Assembly (NCBI GenBank): GCA_964555355.1
Contig: CAZKRY010000013.1
Span: 124,001-188,000, forward strand
DNA length: 64,000 bases
Direction of reading: 5' to 3'
Origin: CAIKBL01 sp964555355
GTDB taxonomy: Bacteria; Pseudomonadota; Gammaproteobacteria; Ga0077536
Below are positions 43,470 through 49,962 of the stretch, one piece after another. Under the pieces are notes generated by a model that did not search any database, was not told the origin of the DNA, and saw only the letters and a program-made list of their open reading frames with translations. Each line of letters opens with the position of its first letter. Position 1 is the stretch's first letter. A program made the position numbers and the translations under genes.

Positions 43470-44262
43470 TGAACGTGCCCTCGACGCCGCGGCGATCGCC
43501 ACCCTCGCCGAGCGCGTCGATAACGCGGCGCTCAATCGCACCGCCATCGACGTGTTGACCACTGACTATCCGGCGATGAAGTTGGGCGATGCTTATGCCG
43601 TCCAGAGCGCTTTGCGCACGCGCATGGAAGGACGCGGTATCCGGGTCACCGGACTCAAAATGGGATTGACCTCGCGCGCCAAGATGCTGCAGATGGGGAT
43701 CACCGAATCCTTGCACGGCTTTATCACTCATCACGGCGCGTATGCCGATGGCGCGGAAATCCCCGTCGCGCGCTACATCCATCCACGCATCGAAGCTGAG
43801 ATTGCGGTGGTCATGAAGTCTGCGCTGAAAGGCCCAAACTGCACCTTGGCGCAAGCCGCGGACGCCATCGACTTTGTGTTACCGGCGATTGAAGTCATCG
43901 ATTCCCGCTTCGCGAATTTTAAATTCGACATTCCAAGCGTCATCGCGGATAACACCTCGGCCGCCGGTTATGTCGTGGGTTCGCGAACCCGACGTTTGAA
44001 GGAACTCGATCTCGTGACCGAAGGCGTGGTGCTAACTCGCAATGGTTTGGTCGCGGAAGTCGGTGCCGGCGCTGCCGTACTCGGTAATCCGCTGGAAGCG
44101 ATCGTCATGCTCGCCAATCAACGCGCGGCACTAGGCGCGGACATTCCAGCGGGATGTATGGTCATGACAGGTGGGATCACCGCCGCCGTCCATGTGCACG
44201 CCGGCGACTCCGTCATCGTGCAGTACCAAAGTCTGGGCGATGTACGGATGCGGTTTGTATAA
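43462..44262 (+). CDS. dmpH: 4-oxalocrotonate decarboxylase
   Basis: DmpH decarboxylates 2-oxo-3-hexenedioate to 2-oxopent-4-enoate and binds DmpE. The 266 residues resemble the dmpE product over their whole length, with VTGLKMGLTSRAKMLQMGIT, HPRIEAEIAVVMKS, AIEVIDSRFANFKFD and LGNPLEAIVMLANQRAALG. Operon position and length separate it from the hydratase. The pathway order C-E-F-G-H matches the dmp operon with B, D and I missing. Confidence 0.9.
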   Translation: MFNERALDAAAIATLAERVDNAALNRTAIDVLTTDYPAMKLGDAYAVQSALRTRMEGRGIRVTGLKMGLTSRAKMLQMGITESLHGFITHHGAYADGAEIPVARYIHPRIEAEIAVVMKSALKGPNCTLAQAADAIDFVLPAIEVIDSRFANFKFDIPSVIADNTSAAGYVVGSRTRRLKELDLVTEGVVLTRNGLVAEVGAGAAVLGNPLEAIVMLANQRAALGADIPAGCMVMTGGITAAVHVHAGDSVIVQYQSLGDVRMRFV

Positions 44263-44274
44263 CGTCCGCAGTAG

Positions 44275-44301
44275 GTTGGGGTGAGCGCAGCGAACCCCAA
44301 C
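44275..44301 (+). repeat. GTTGGGG hairpin repeat after dmpH
   Basis: GTTGGGGT (44275-44282) pairs with ACCCCAAC (44294-44301) across an 11-base loop. The element begins 12 bases after the dmpH stop. The copy at 46561-46587 is identical but for one base when read in the direction of the gene it follows, so both sit at gene 3' ends in the same orientation. It may terminate or protect transcripts; there is no T-run. Confidence 0.75.
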
Positions 44302-44315
44302 ACGAGCGCTAATCC

Positions 44316-45071
44316 ATGCCTTCTACACAAGAACTCGCCGTCGTCGTCGGCGCCGCCGGCAATATGGGCACGGTGATTTGTGCGGCATTACAGAAAGCCA
44401 ATCTCCGAGTCATCGCCGTCGGGCGCTCGCTGGACGCGATCGAAAAACTGAATCGCGCCTGCCCTGGCATCATCGCTTGCCCGGCGGACATCAGCACGGA
44501 CGTCGCGATCGATACCATCCGCGCAAAACTCGATGCGCCGGTGCGTTTAGCGTTGAACTGCGCCGGGATCCCGGTCGCCGGGGGGATCACGCAGGCACCG
44601 ACCGCGGCGATTGAAGCGGCGGTTGCCATCAAAATCACTGGAACGCTGCGCTTGGTACGCGCAGTGGACGACAATCTCATCGAAGGCTCACGCCTCATCG
44701 CAATGGGCGGGCATTACGGCTTTGAGCCGGTGGCGTATCACGCCACTGCCGGCATCGCGAATTCCTCGTTACCTAATTTGATGCGGCAATTGAGTCTGGC
44801 CTACGGTCCGCGCGGCGTGACCGCGCATGTGATCGCGGCAGGTCCCGCCGATACTGATCGTCTCCGCGGCATCGCCGAGTCGCGTGCCGCGAGCCGTGGG
44901 GTGACGGTTGAGACCATCCTGAACGAAATGCGCGCGGAATCCGCCGTGAACGCGTTGACCACCCCGCAACAAATCGCCTGGGCGGTCACGATGTTATTGG
45001 CTCCGGAGGCCACCGCGATGACCGGCTCGACCTTGATGCTGGATGCGGGACGGCGTAAGGGGCTGCCTTAA
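44316..45071 (+). CDS. SDR-family protein with degenerate active site
   Basis: The 251-residue protein keeps the SDR cofactor motif VVVGAAGNMGTVICAAL and the NNAG-like LNCAGIPVAGG, but where the catalytic Ser and Tyr-x3-Lys should be it has LIAMGGHYGF and YHATAGIANSS. Tyr is kept, the Lys is Ala and the Ser position is Gly, so ordinary SDR chemistry is doubtful. The C-terminal GSTLMLDAGRRKGLP is normal in form. It follows the dmp operon after the hairpin. A decayed copy of its last third lies at 54161-54319. It may bind a nucleotide or act as a partner rather than an oxidoreductase (inference). Confidence 0.78.
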   Translation: MPSTQELAVVVGAAGNMGTVICAALQKANLRVIAVGRSLDAIEKLNRACPGIIACPADISTDVAIDTIRAKLDAPVRLALNCAGIPVAGGITQAPTAAIEAAVAIKITGTLRLVRAVDDNLIEGSRLIAMGGHYGFEPVAYHATAGIANSSLPNLMRQLSLAYGPRGVTAHVIAAGPADTDRLRGIAESRAASRGVTVETILNEMRAESAVNALTTPQQIAWAVTMLLAPEATAMTGSTLMLDAGRRKGLP

Positions 45072-45093
45072 CGAGAATCAATCATCTCTTATT

Positions 45094-45126
45094 TGAGAAT
45101 TCTAAAGTGTCACTTTAGAATTCTCA
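45094..45126. promoter_or_regulatory. Perfect 16-bp-arm palindrome abutting the ATPase start codon
   Basis: TGAGAATTCTAAAGTG (45094-45109) and its exact reverse complement (45111-45126) are separated by one T. The right arm ends one base before ATG 45128, so the palindrome occupies the place of the ribosome-binding site, and no purine-rich site is seen. It could be an operator, an mRNA hairpin that blocks translation, or a site recognised by the encoded ATPase. Confidence 0.8.
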
Positions 45127-45127
45127 C

Positions 45128-46309
45128 ATGCGGTATCAGACGAGAAACCTTCAGCCGATGGTCATTAAGGCCGCCAAGGCTTTCCCCGCGGTGGTGCTGA
45201 CCGGACCGCGCCGCGCCGGTAAGACCCGTTTGTTGCGCGAGCTATTTTCTAATGCAGAGTACTATCTTCTAGAAGCGCCGGATCTCATCGCAAGATTACG
45301 CAGCGACCCACAAGGATTTCTCAGCGGCGTCAAAACGCCGGTAATCCTAGATGAAGTACAAAATGTGCCGGAAGTCTTCGCCTACGTCCGCACGCATATC
45401 GATCGGTCGCCACGCCGGATGGGACAATGGCTTCTCATTGGCTCCCAAGAAGCGCCGTTGATGCAAGGCGTGACGGAGTCGATGGCTGGCCGTGCCGCGG
45501 TTCTACAGCTTTTGCCCTTTTCGGTTTGTGAGTCGACCAAAGTAACCCTGCTGCGCGGGGGATATCCGGAAGTTCTAGCGCGCCCAAGTGCTGTGCGGCT
45601 GTGGTTTAGCAGTTACCTACAAACGTACCTTGAACGCGATGTGCGCGCGGTAACTGCCGTGAAGGACCTCGGGATCTTTCGGCGTTTCTTGGCATTGCTC
45701 GCTAGCCGACATGGCCAGCTTTTGAACAAAACAGCGCTCGCTGCGCCGTTGGGCGTGAGCGTACCCACCATTACGCAATGGTTAAACGTGCTGGAGACCA
45801 CCGCGCAGATAATGATCGTGCCGCCGTTTTACGAGAATTTCGGTAAACGGCTGGTCAAAGCCCCCAAAGTGTTTATCGCCGACTCGGGCATTGCGTGTCA
45901 TTTGCTTGGAATCGATACGCCTTCGGAACTGGCGAGATCGCCATTTCGTGGCGCGTTATTCGAAGGTCTTATCGCATCCGAAATTCTCAAATCACAAACG
46001 AATGCCGGGCGCCGGCGTGAGCTCTACCACTTCCGGGATGAGCAAGGTCTTGAAGTCGATTTTATTGTTCCGACATCCGTGGGATTGAGATTCGTCGAAT
46101 GCAAAGCGTCACATACCGTTACGCCAGGCATGTCCTCCCCGTTACAAAAGCTGGCAGACGCCGCCGCGAAGCATCGCAATCATAAGCAGCCCGCGGAATT
46201 ATTGGTGGTACATGAATCCGGCCAATATACCCCGGTGACTAAAGCGCTTGTGCCTGGTGCACAGGCACTGAACTGGCGGGATTTCGTAGGAGTGCTTCAA
46301 AATAAGTGA
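45128..46309 (+). CDS. AAA-family ATPase with DUF4143 domain
   Basis: The 393-residue protein has the Walker A GPRRAGKTRLLREL (about 27-40), Walker B VILDEVQ, LIGSQEAPLMQGVTESMAGR (sensor-type region), a winged-helix middle (LGVSVPTITQWLNVLETT) and a C-terminal DUF4143 domain with the nuclease-like DEQGLEVDFIVPTSVGLRF-VECK core. Such ATPases are widespread, often patchily distributed, and their role is unsettled. It is separate from the catabolic pathway. The remnant at 46391-46525 downstream looks like the tail of a second member, so this spot has gained such genes more than once. Confidence 0.88.
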   Translation: MRYQTRNLQPMVIKAAKAFPAVVLTGPRRAGKTRLLRELFSNAEYYLLEAPDLIARLRSDPQGFLSGVKTPVILDEVQNVPEVFAYVRTHIDRSPRRMGQWLLIGSQEAPLMQGVTESMAGRAAVLQLLPFSVCESTKVTLLRGGYPEVLARPSAVRLWFSSYLQTYLERDVRAVTAVKDLGIFRRFLALLASRHGQLLNKTALAAPLGVSVPTITQWLNVLETTAQIMIVPPFYENFGKRLVKAPKVFIADSGIACHLLGIDTPSELARSPFRGALFEGLIASEILKSQTNAGRRRELYHFRDEQGLEVDFIVPTSVGLRFVECKASHTVTPGMSSPLQKLADAAAKHRNHKQPAELLVVHESGQYTPVTKALVPGAQALNWRDFVGVLQNK

Positions 46310-46390
46310 AGCTGCTGGGATCGGTTATTTTCTATAACCTTCTTTACTCAAAAGGTTGCAAATCCGGCGCGAGATGCCTGATGTGCAAGA

Positions 46391-46525
46391 ATGGTTGTCC
46401 GTGAGGACATTGGCGCCGTGCACCGTTTCGTCGTCTATCTTGGACCAGACCGTTTCAAGATGGCCCAAGGCATCACGGTATTACCCGTGAGCGAGATTGC
46501 ACATATTGTCTCAGCGTTGAGGTAG
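46391..46525 (+). pseudogene. Probable C-terminal remnant of another DUF4143-type ATPase
   Basis: A 44-codon frame after the ATPase encodes HRFVVYLGPDRFKMAQGITV followed by LPVSEIAHIVSALR. The VVY-x-G then G-x-x-VLPV layout is what DUF4143 ATPases commonly have at their C terminus, but it is not a copy of the intact neighbour, whose end reads differently. No start site with a ribosome site or upstream domain remains. The rest of the 297-base gap to 46607 holds a weak hairpin (46336-46357) and the repeat at 46561. Confidence 0.45.
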
Positions 46526-46560
46526 CCGGGTCCACGCGACGGATCCGGCCTTTGAAATTA

Positions 46561-46587
46561 GTTGGGGTTCGCTTCGCTCACCCCAAC
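46561..46587 (-). repeat. GTTGGGG hairpin repeat after the first Rieske oxygenase gene
   Basis: GTTGGGGT and ACCCCAAC form the stem. Read on the - strand it differs from the element at 44275-44301 by one base. It lies 19 bases past the end of the - strand oxygenase gene, so its position and orientation relative to the preceding gene are the same as for the other copy. It is a candidate 3'-end element. Confidence 0.75.
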
Positions 46588-46606
46588 ACCCGTCCTCGGT
46601 GCTGCT

Positions 46607-47710
46607 TTAATCGCGTGCGCGTTCGTCCGCGATCAGCTTCTGTAGCAAGCGACGCACCTTCACCGGCGCGGCGTCATTCGATAACAGCACCGGCTTTAAT
46701 CCAAAGAAATCGTTGGTTCCCATTTCCGCGTGAACTGCTTCGATAAGCGGACCATCTTCGTTGGCGAAGGCATCGTGCATGCCGGCGATCTTCAGGCGAT
46801 TGTAATCGGCATCTTCCACGCAATGATTGCGCCGGGTGGCAAAGAAGTAGTGCGTGGTGTTGGCCGTCTCGGGGCTCGTGGTGTGCAAATCGTACTGGCC
46901 GATGGTGTGCTCCAAGTCGAGCGGGCCTTCGTTCTGTGTCGCGCCCACGGAAAGTTGGATATTGCCGGGTGGCGTCCACGTGATCGTGAAGAAGTGGCGT
47001 GCCGCGGCTTTGGGGTCGGGCAGAAAATTTGCGAAGATGAGCAGCGCGGGAGTTTGGCTCCATTCCCAGCGCGTGGTCACCGACCGCGCGGTTTCCTCGG
47101 GATGAGGTATTTGTGGCGAAAGTTGGCCGCGCGTGGTGATGAGTTCGCCGTGCACATAATCGATATGGCTCAAATCCATCACGTTATCGGTGATGAGTTG
47201 ATAATTTGTTTTCATGTGCATGTAGGTATGCGCAAGCGCATTCGGGTGCCCGTCATCGAGTGGACTAAAATCCGGCAGCAGCGCGGGATCCGCGGGCGCG
47301 TCGCCCATCCAAATCCAAATAAAGCCGTAGCGCTCGAGCAGCGGGAACGCACGCACGCGTGCTGTCTTCGGGATATGCCGGGTGCCGTGAGGATTGTGCG
47401 TGCAGGCACCGGCGCAATCGAAGCGCAATCCATGATAAAGACAGGCGACGTCGTCGCCCACGCGCTTACCCAGGTGCAAAGGTGCGAAGCGATGCGGGCA
47501 GCGATTGTGAAGCGCGACCGGCGTGCCATCCGTTTTGCGATAAAACACCACCGATGTATCGAGGAGTCTGCGCGGAAAAAACCCGTCCCCTTGCACTTCG
47601 CTAGACAACGCGCCGGCATACCAGGTGTTCAGCAGATACGGCGCGGCAACGGGCGCGGGATTCGAGTGTGGTGGGCGGGTCGAAGTCGGGATCGGCGGCA
47701 CAGCGGACAT
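46607..47710 (-). CDS. Rieske non-haem iron oxygenase, VanA-like
   Basis: The 367-residue terminal oxygenase would hydroxylate or O-demethylate an aromatic or similar substrate. The Rieske cluster motif is C-P-H (NRCPHRFAPLHLGKR) and C-L-Y-H (VACLYHGLRFDCAG); the mononuclear iron site is in DNVMDLSHIDYVHG. The C-terminal LKPVLLSNDAAPVKVRRLLQ is typical of vanillate demethylase VanA relatives. AAGGAG precedes ATG 47710, and a sigma54-type promoter is at 47758-47772. It is divergent from a XylR-type activator. No reductase (VanB) gene is adjacent, and the substrate is unknown. Confidence 0.91.
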   Translation of the reverse strand: MSAVPPIPTSTRPPHSNPAPVAAPYLLNTWYAGALSSEVQGDGFFPRRLLDTSVVFYRKTDGTPVALHNRCPHRFAPLHLGKRVGDDVACLYHGLRFDCAGACTHNPHGTRHIPKTARVRAFPLLERYGFIWIWMGDAPADPALLPDFSPLDDGHPNALAHTYMHMKTNYQLITDNVMDLSHIDYVHGELITTRGQLSPQIPHPEETARSVTTRWEWSQTPALLIFANFLPDPKAAARHFFTITWTPPGNIQLSVGATQNEGPLDLEHTIGQYDLHTTSPETANTTHYFFATRRNHCVEDADYNRLKIAGMHDAFANEDGPLIEAVHAEMGTNDFFGLKPVLLSNDAAPVKVRRLLQKLIADERARD

Positions 47711-47757
47711 CGGAGCTCCTTATCTCGTGAAAACTCGGGTGCGATACAACGATGGGA

Positions 47758-47772
47758 GCAATTGCCGGGCCA
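47758..47772 (-). promoter_or_regulatory. Predicted sigma54 (-24/-12) promoter for the VanA-like oxygenase
   Basis: On the - strand the sequence is TGGCCCGGCAATTGC, matching the consensus TGGCAC-N5-TTGC in all but one position. The GG and GC dinucleotides are ten bases apart, as required. It is 48 bases upstream of the oxygenase ATG, giving a 5' leader of about 35-40 bases, and directly opposite a sigma54-dependent activator gene. Confidence 0.75.
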
Positions 47773-47831
47773 GATCCAAGCCGGCCGAAGATATCGCTAA
47801 ATCAGTGCGTTATCGTCTCACGGAGATCCAA

Positions 47832-47856
47832 TTGAGCGTTGAATTAATCAAATCAA
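47832..47856. promoter_or_regulatory. Candidate upstream activator sequence of the XylR-type regulator
   Basis: Nested inverted TTGA/TCAA half-sites occur here: TTGAATTAATCAA at 47839-47851 with outer TTGA at 47832 and TCAA at 47853. DmpR/XylR sites are built from TTGATCAA-like inverted halves. The position, 60-85 bases upstream of the -24 element on the - strand, suits an enhancer. Confidence 0.5.
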
Positions 47857-47936
47857 GAAATTGACATGCCGGAATGTTTTTTCATTTCAGAAAATCATGG
47901 CAAGGTACGAAAACTTACCAAGTGAAGGAACGCCCG

Positions 47937-49679
47937 ATGATTAGGTCTTCCTCAAAGTCGCGAACCCGTACACGACAATCGGCACCCGCGTCCGAATTCG
48001 CTGCTCACCCCCGGCTAACAGGGTTTCTCAAATTTGCGCCGGATACCGGCCATATCCATCTATTCGATCAACGCATGTTGTTGATGCACGCCGCTTCGTT
48101 TGCGGAACTTCGGCGAGAACTCATCGCGCAGTTAGGGCAGGCCAAGGCGCGCGAATTAATGACCCGGCTGGGCTACCAGCAAGGTTATGACGATGGGCGG
48201 CGCGTGAGCGCCCTTGGACTGCCGCTCGCGGAACAACTCAAGCTTGGGCCAGGATTGCGTGAGATCGAAGGTTTTGTTCGCAATCAACCTATCGACGCGA
48301 TGCGCTTTGACATCGCGCGCGGCGAATTTTATGGCGATTATTATTGGGCGTCGTCATGGGAAGCCAACGCGCATATACAACAGTGCGGTTTAAGTGGCGT
48401 GCCGGCGTGTTGGATGATGGCCGGTTACGCGGATGGCTATTCCACGGCCATCACCGGGCTGCCCATCCATTGGCGTGAATCGCAGTGCGTGGCTATGGGA
48501 CATCCACAGTGCAGAGTCGTCGGTCGTCCGCTCAGAGAGTGGACGGACGCGGACGCCCAGGACACCCACTATCTGCAGATCGAATCGTTCGTCGGTGCAC
48601 CGACCAAAGACTATGCCGGTGCTTTACCAACGGCCGGTCAAGCGAATGTCTTCGCGGGCTTCGTGGGGGCATCCGCCGGATTTAACGCAGTCGCCAATCT
48701 CGTACGCAAAGTGGCTCCTACCGATTCGACGGTGTTGTTCCGCGGCGAAAGCGGTGTCGGTAAAGAGTGTTTTACGCGTGCGTTGCATTCGATCAGCCCA
48801 CGCGCGGCGGGGCCGCTGGTGACGATTAATTGCGCAGCGATTCCGCAGGAGTTGGTGGAGGCCGAACTATTCGGCGTAGAGCGCGGCGCGTATACCGGTG
48901 CGGTTCACACGCGGCCGGGCCGCTTTGAACGCGCCGATGGCGGCACACTTTTCTTAGATGAAATCACCAGCTTGCCGTTGTCCGCACAAGGCAAACTGCT
49001 ACGGGCTCTACAAAGCCGCGAAATCGAGCGTGTAGGGGGGACGGAGGTGCGGCGGGTAGACGTACGAATTGTCGCCGCTGCCAACCGCGACCTACGCGAA
49101 GAAGTCGCCGCCGGCCGCTTCCGTACTGACCTGTTTTATCGATTAAATGTATTTCCGATCGAAATTCCGCCGCTGCGCGAGCGACGCGAAGATATTCCGC
49201 TGTTAGTCGATCTCTTTGTGCGGCAATGCATGGGGCGTTTTGCGAAGTCGATTGCCGGGCTAAGTCCCAGCGCTTATGCCGCACTCTGGGAATATGACTG
49301 GCCGGGGAATGTCCGGGAACTCGAGAATATGATCGAACGTGGCGTGATCCTCGCCGATTCCGGCGGCACTATTGACGTCCAGCATTTATTTGCGGGGGGC
49401 GAGAAGCTCTCCGGCAACTCCTTCAACCTGAGCGCCGGTGGAACGCTCGTGCGCGCCGTGCATCCGGATAGGGACGCAGCCCTTGCACAGCGCAATTTAG
49501 CCGATGCGCTATTGGATGCAAATATTTCCTTCGAAGCATTGGAAGCTCTGCTCTTCGAGCGCGCGCTGGTGCGCAATTCGGGCAATGTATCGGCGACTGC
49601 ACGCGCCTTAAAAATGGGACGCGGGCAGGTCGAGTATCGGCTGAAAAAGTACGGCAACCACGCTTCAAAGCCTTCGTAG
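47937..49679 (+). CDS. XylR/DmpR-type sigma54-dependent activator with V4R sensor domain
   Basis: The 580-residue regulator has the three-part NtrC-like plan. Residues about 20-220 are the XylR_N plus V4R aromatic-sensing module, with conserved Cys in QCGLSGVPACWMMAGYADGY and QCVAMGHPQCRVVGRP. Residues about 240-475 are the AAA+ domain with Walker A FRGESGVGKECFTRAL, the sigma54-contact loop GAYTGA and Walker B GTLFLDEIT. The C-terminal Fis helix-turn-helix is NVSATARALKMGRGQVEYRL. ATG 47937 follows AAGGAA and is preferred to the in-frame 47874. It should sense an aromatic effector and activate the divergent VanA-like gene. Confidence 0.93.
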   Translation: MIRSSSKSRTRTRQSAPASEFAAHPRLTGFLKFAPDTGHIHLFDQRMLLMHAASFAELRRELIAQLGQAKARELMTRLGYQQGYDDGRRVSALGLPLAEQLKLGPGLREIEGFVRNQPIDAMRFDIARGEFYGDYYWASSWEANAHIQQCGLSGVPACWMMAGYADGYSTAITGLPIHWRESQCVAMGHPQCRVVGRPLREWTDADAQDTHYLQIESFVGAPTKDYAGALPTAGQANVFAGFVGASAGFNAVANLVRKVAPTDSTVLFRGESGVGKECFTRALHSISPRAAGPLVTINCAAIPQELVEAELFGVERGAYTGAVHTRPGRFERADGGTLFLDEITSLPLSAQGKLLRALQSREIERVGGTEVRRVDVRIVAAANRDLREEVAAGRFRTDLFYRLNVFPIEIPPLRERREDIPLLVDLFVRQCMGRFAKSIAGLSPSAYAALWEYDWPGNVRELENMIERGVILADSGGTIDVQHLFAGGEKLSGNSFNLSAGGTLVRAVHPDRDAALAQRNLADALLDANISFEALEALLFERALVRNSGNVSATARALKMGRGQVEYRLKKYGNHASKPS

Positions 49680-49962
49680 TCAAGCAAACCGGAAATCGAG
49701 CGCCATCGAGGGGCGCGTCCGCGCCTACCGGAGCCGACTACCCTGGAACTCCGCTGCGCCATGGCATCGGTGCATCGCTGAGCGAGTTGTTTGCCGCAAA
49801 TAAGAGTTGAAAACGGACACTTGTATAAATCAAACTGAGGCAGCGACTATGCACGACTGGATACACAAGCTGAGCCTTGTCCGCACCGTGTAACGATAAT
49901 TCGCGGTGACGCACTCCTAACCTTCGAGTGCGGATTGGCAAGCCTACGGGCGTACTGGCGAT
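49680..49962. other. Intergenic region before the LAL regulator
   Basis: These 283 bases hold no supported gene. An AT-rich patch TTGTATAAATC at about 49821-49831 might be a -10 region for the following gene, but no -35 at proper spacing was found. Only a 14-codon frame (from 49849) is present, which I do not support as a gene. Confidence 0.4.

Noticed and set aside
44275..46587. Inverted GTTGGGG elements considered as ends of a transposon carrying the SDR and ATPase genes
   Set aside because: Each element is itself a hairpin, no transposase or target duplication is visible, and both fit better as gene 3'-end elements.
46730..47800. Long + strand open frame opposite the first Rieske oxygenase
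   Set aside because: It is antisense to a gene with clear Rieske and iron-site motifs, has no recognisable domain, and reflects high GC content.
49849..49893. 14-codon frame upstream of the LAL regulator
   Set aside because: Too short to support and without a convincing ribosome site or conservation evidence.
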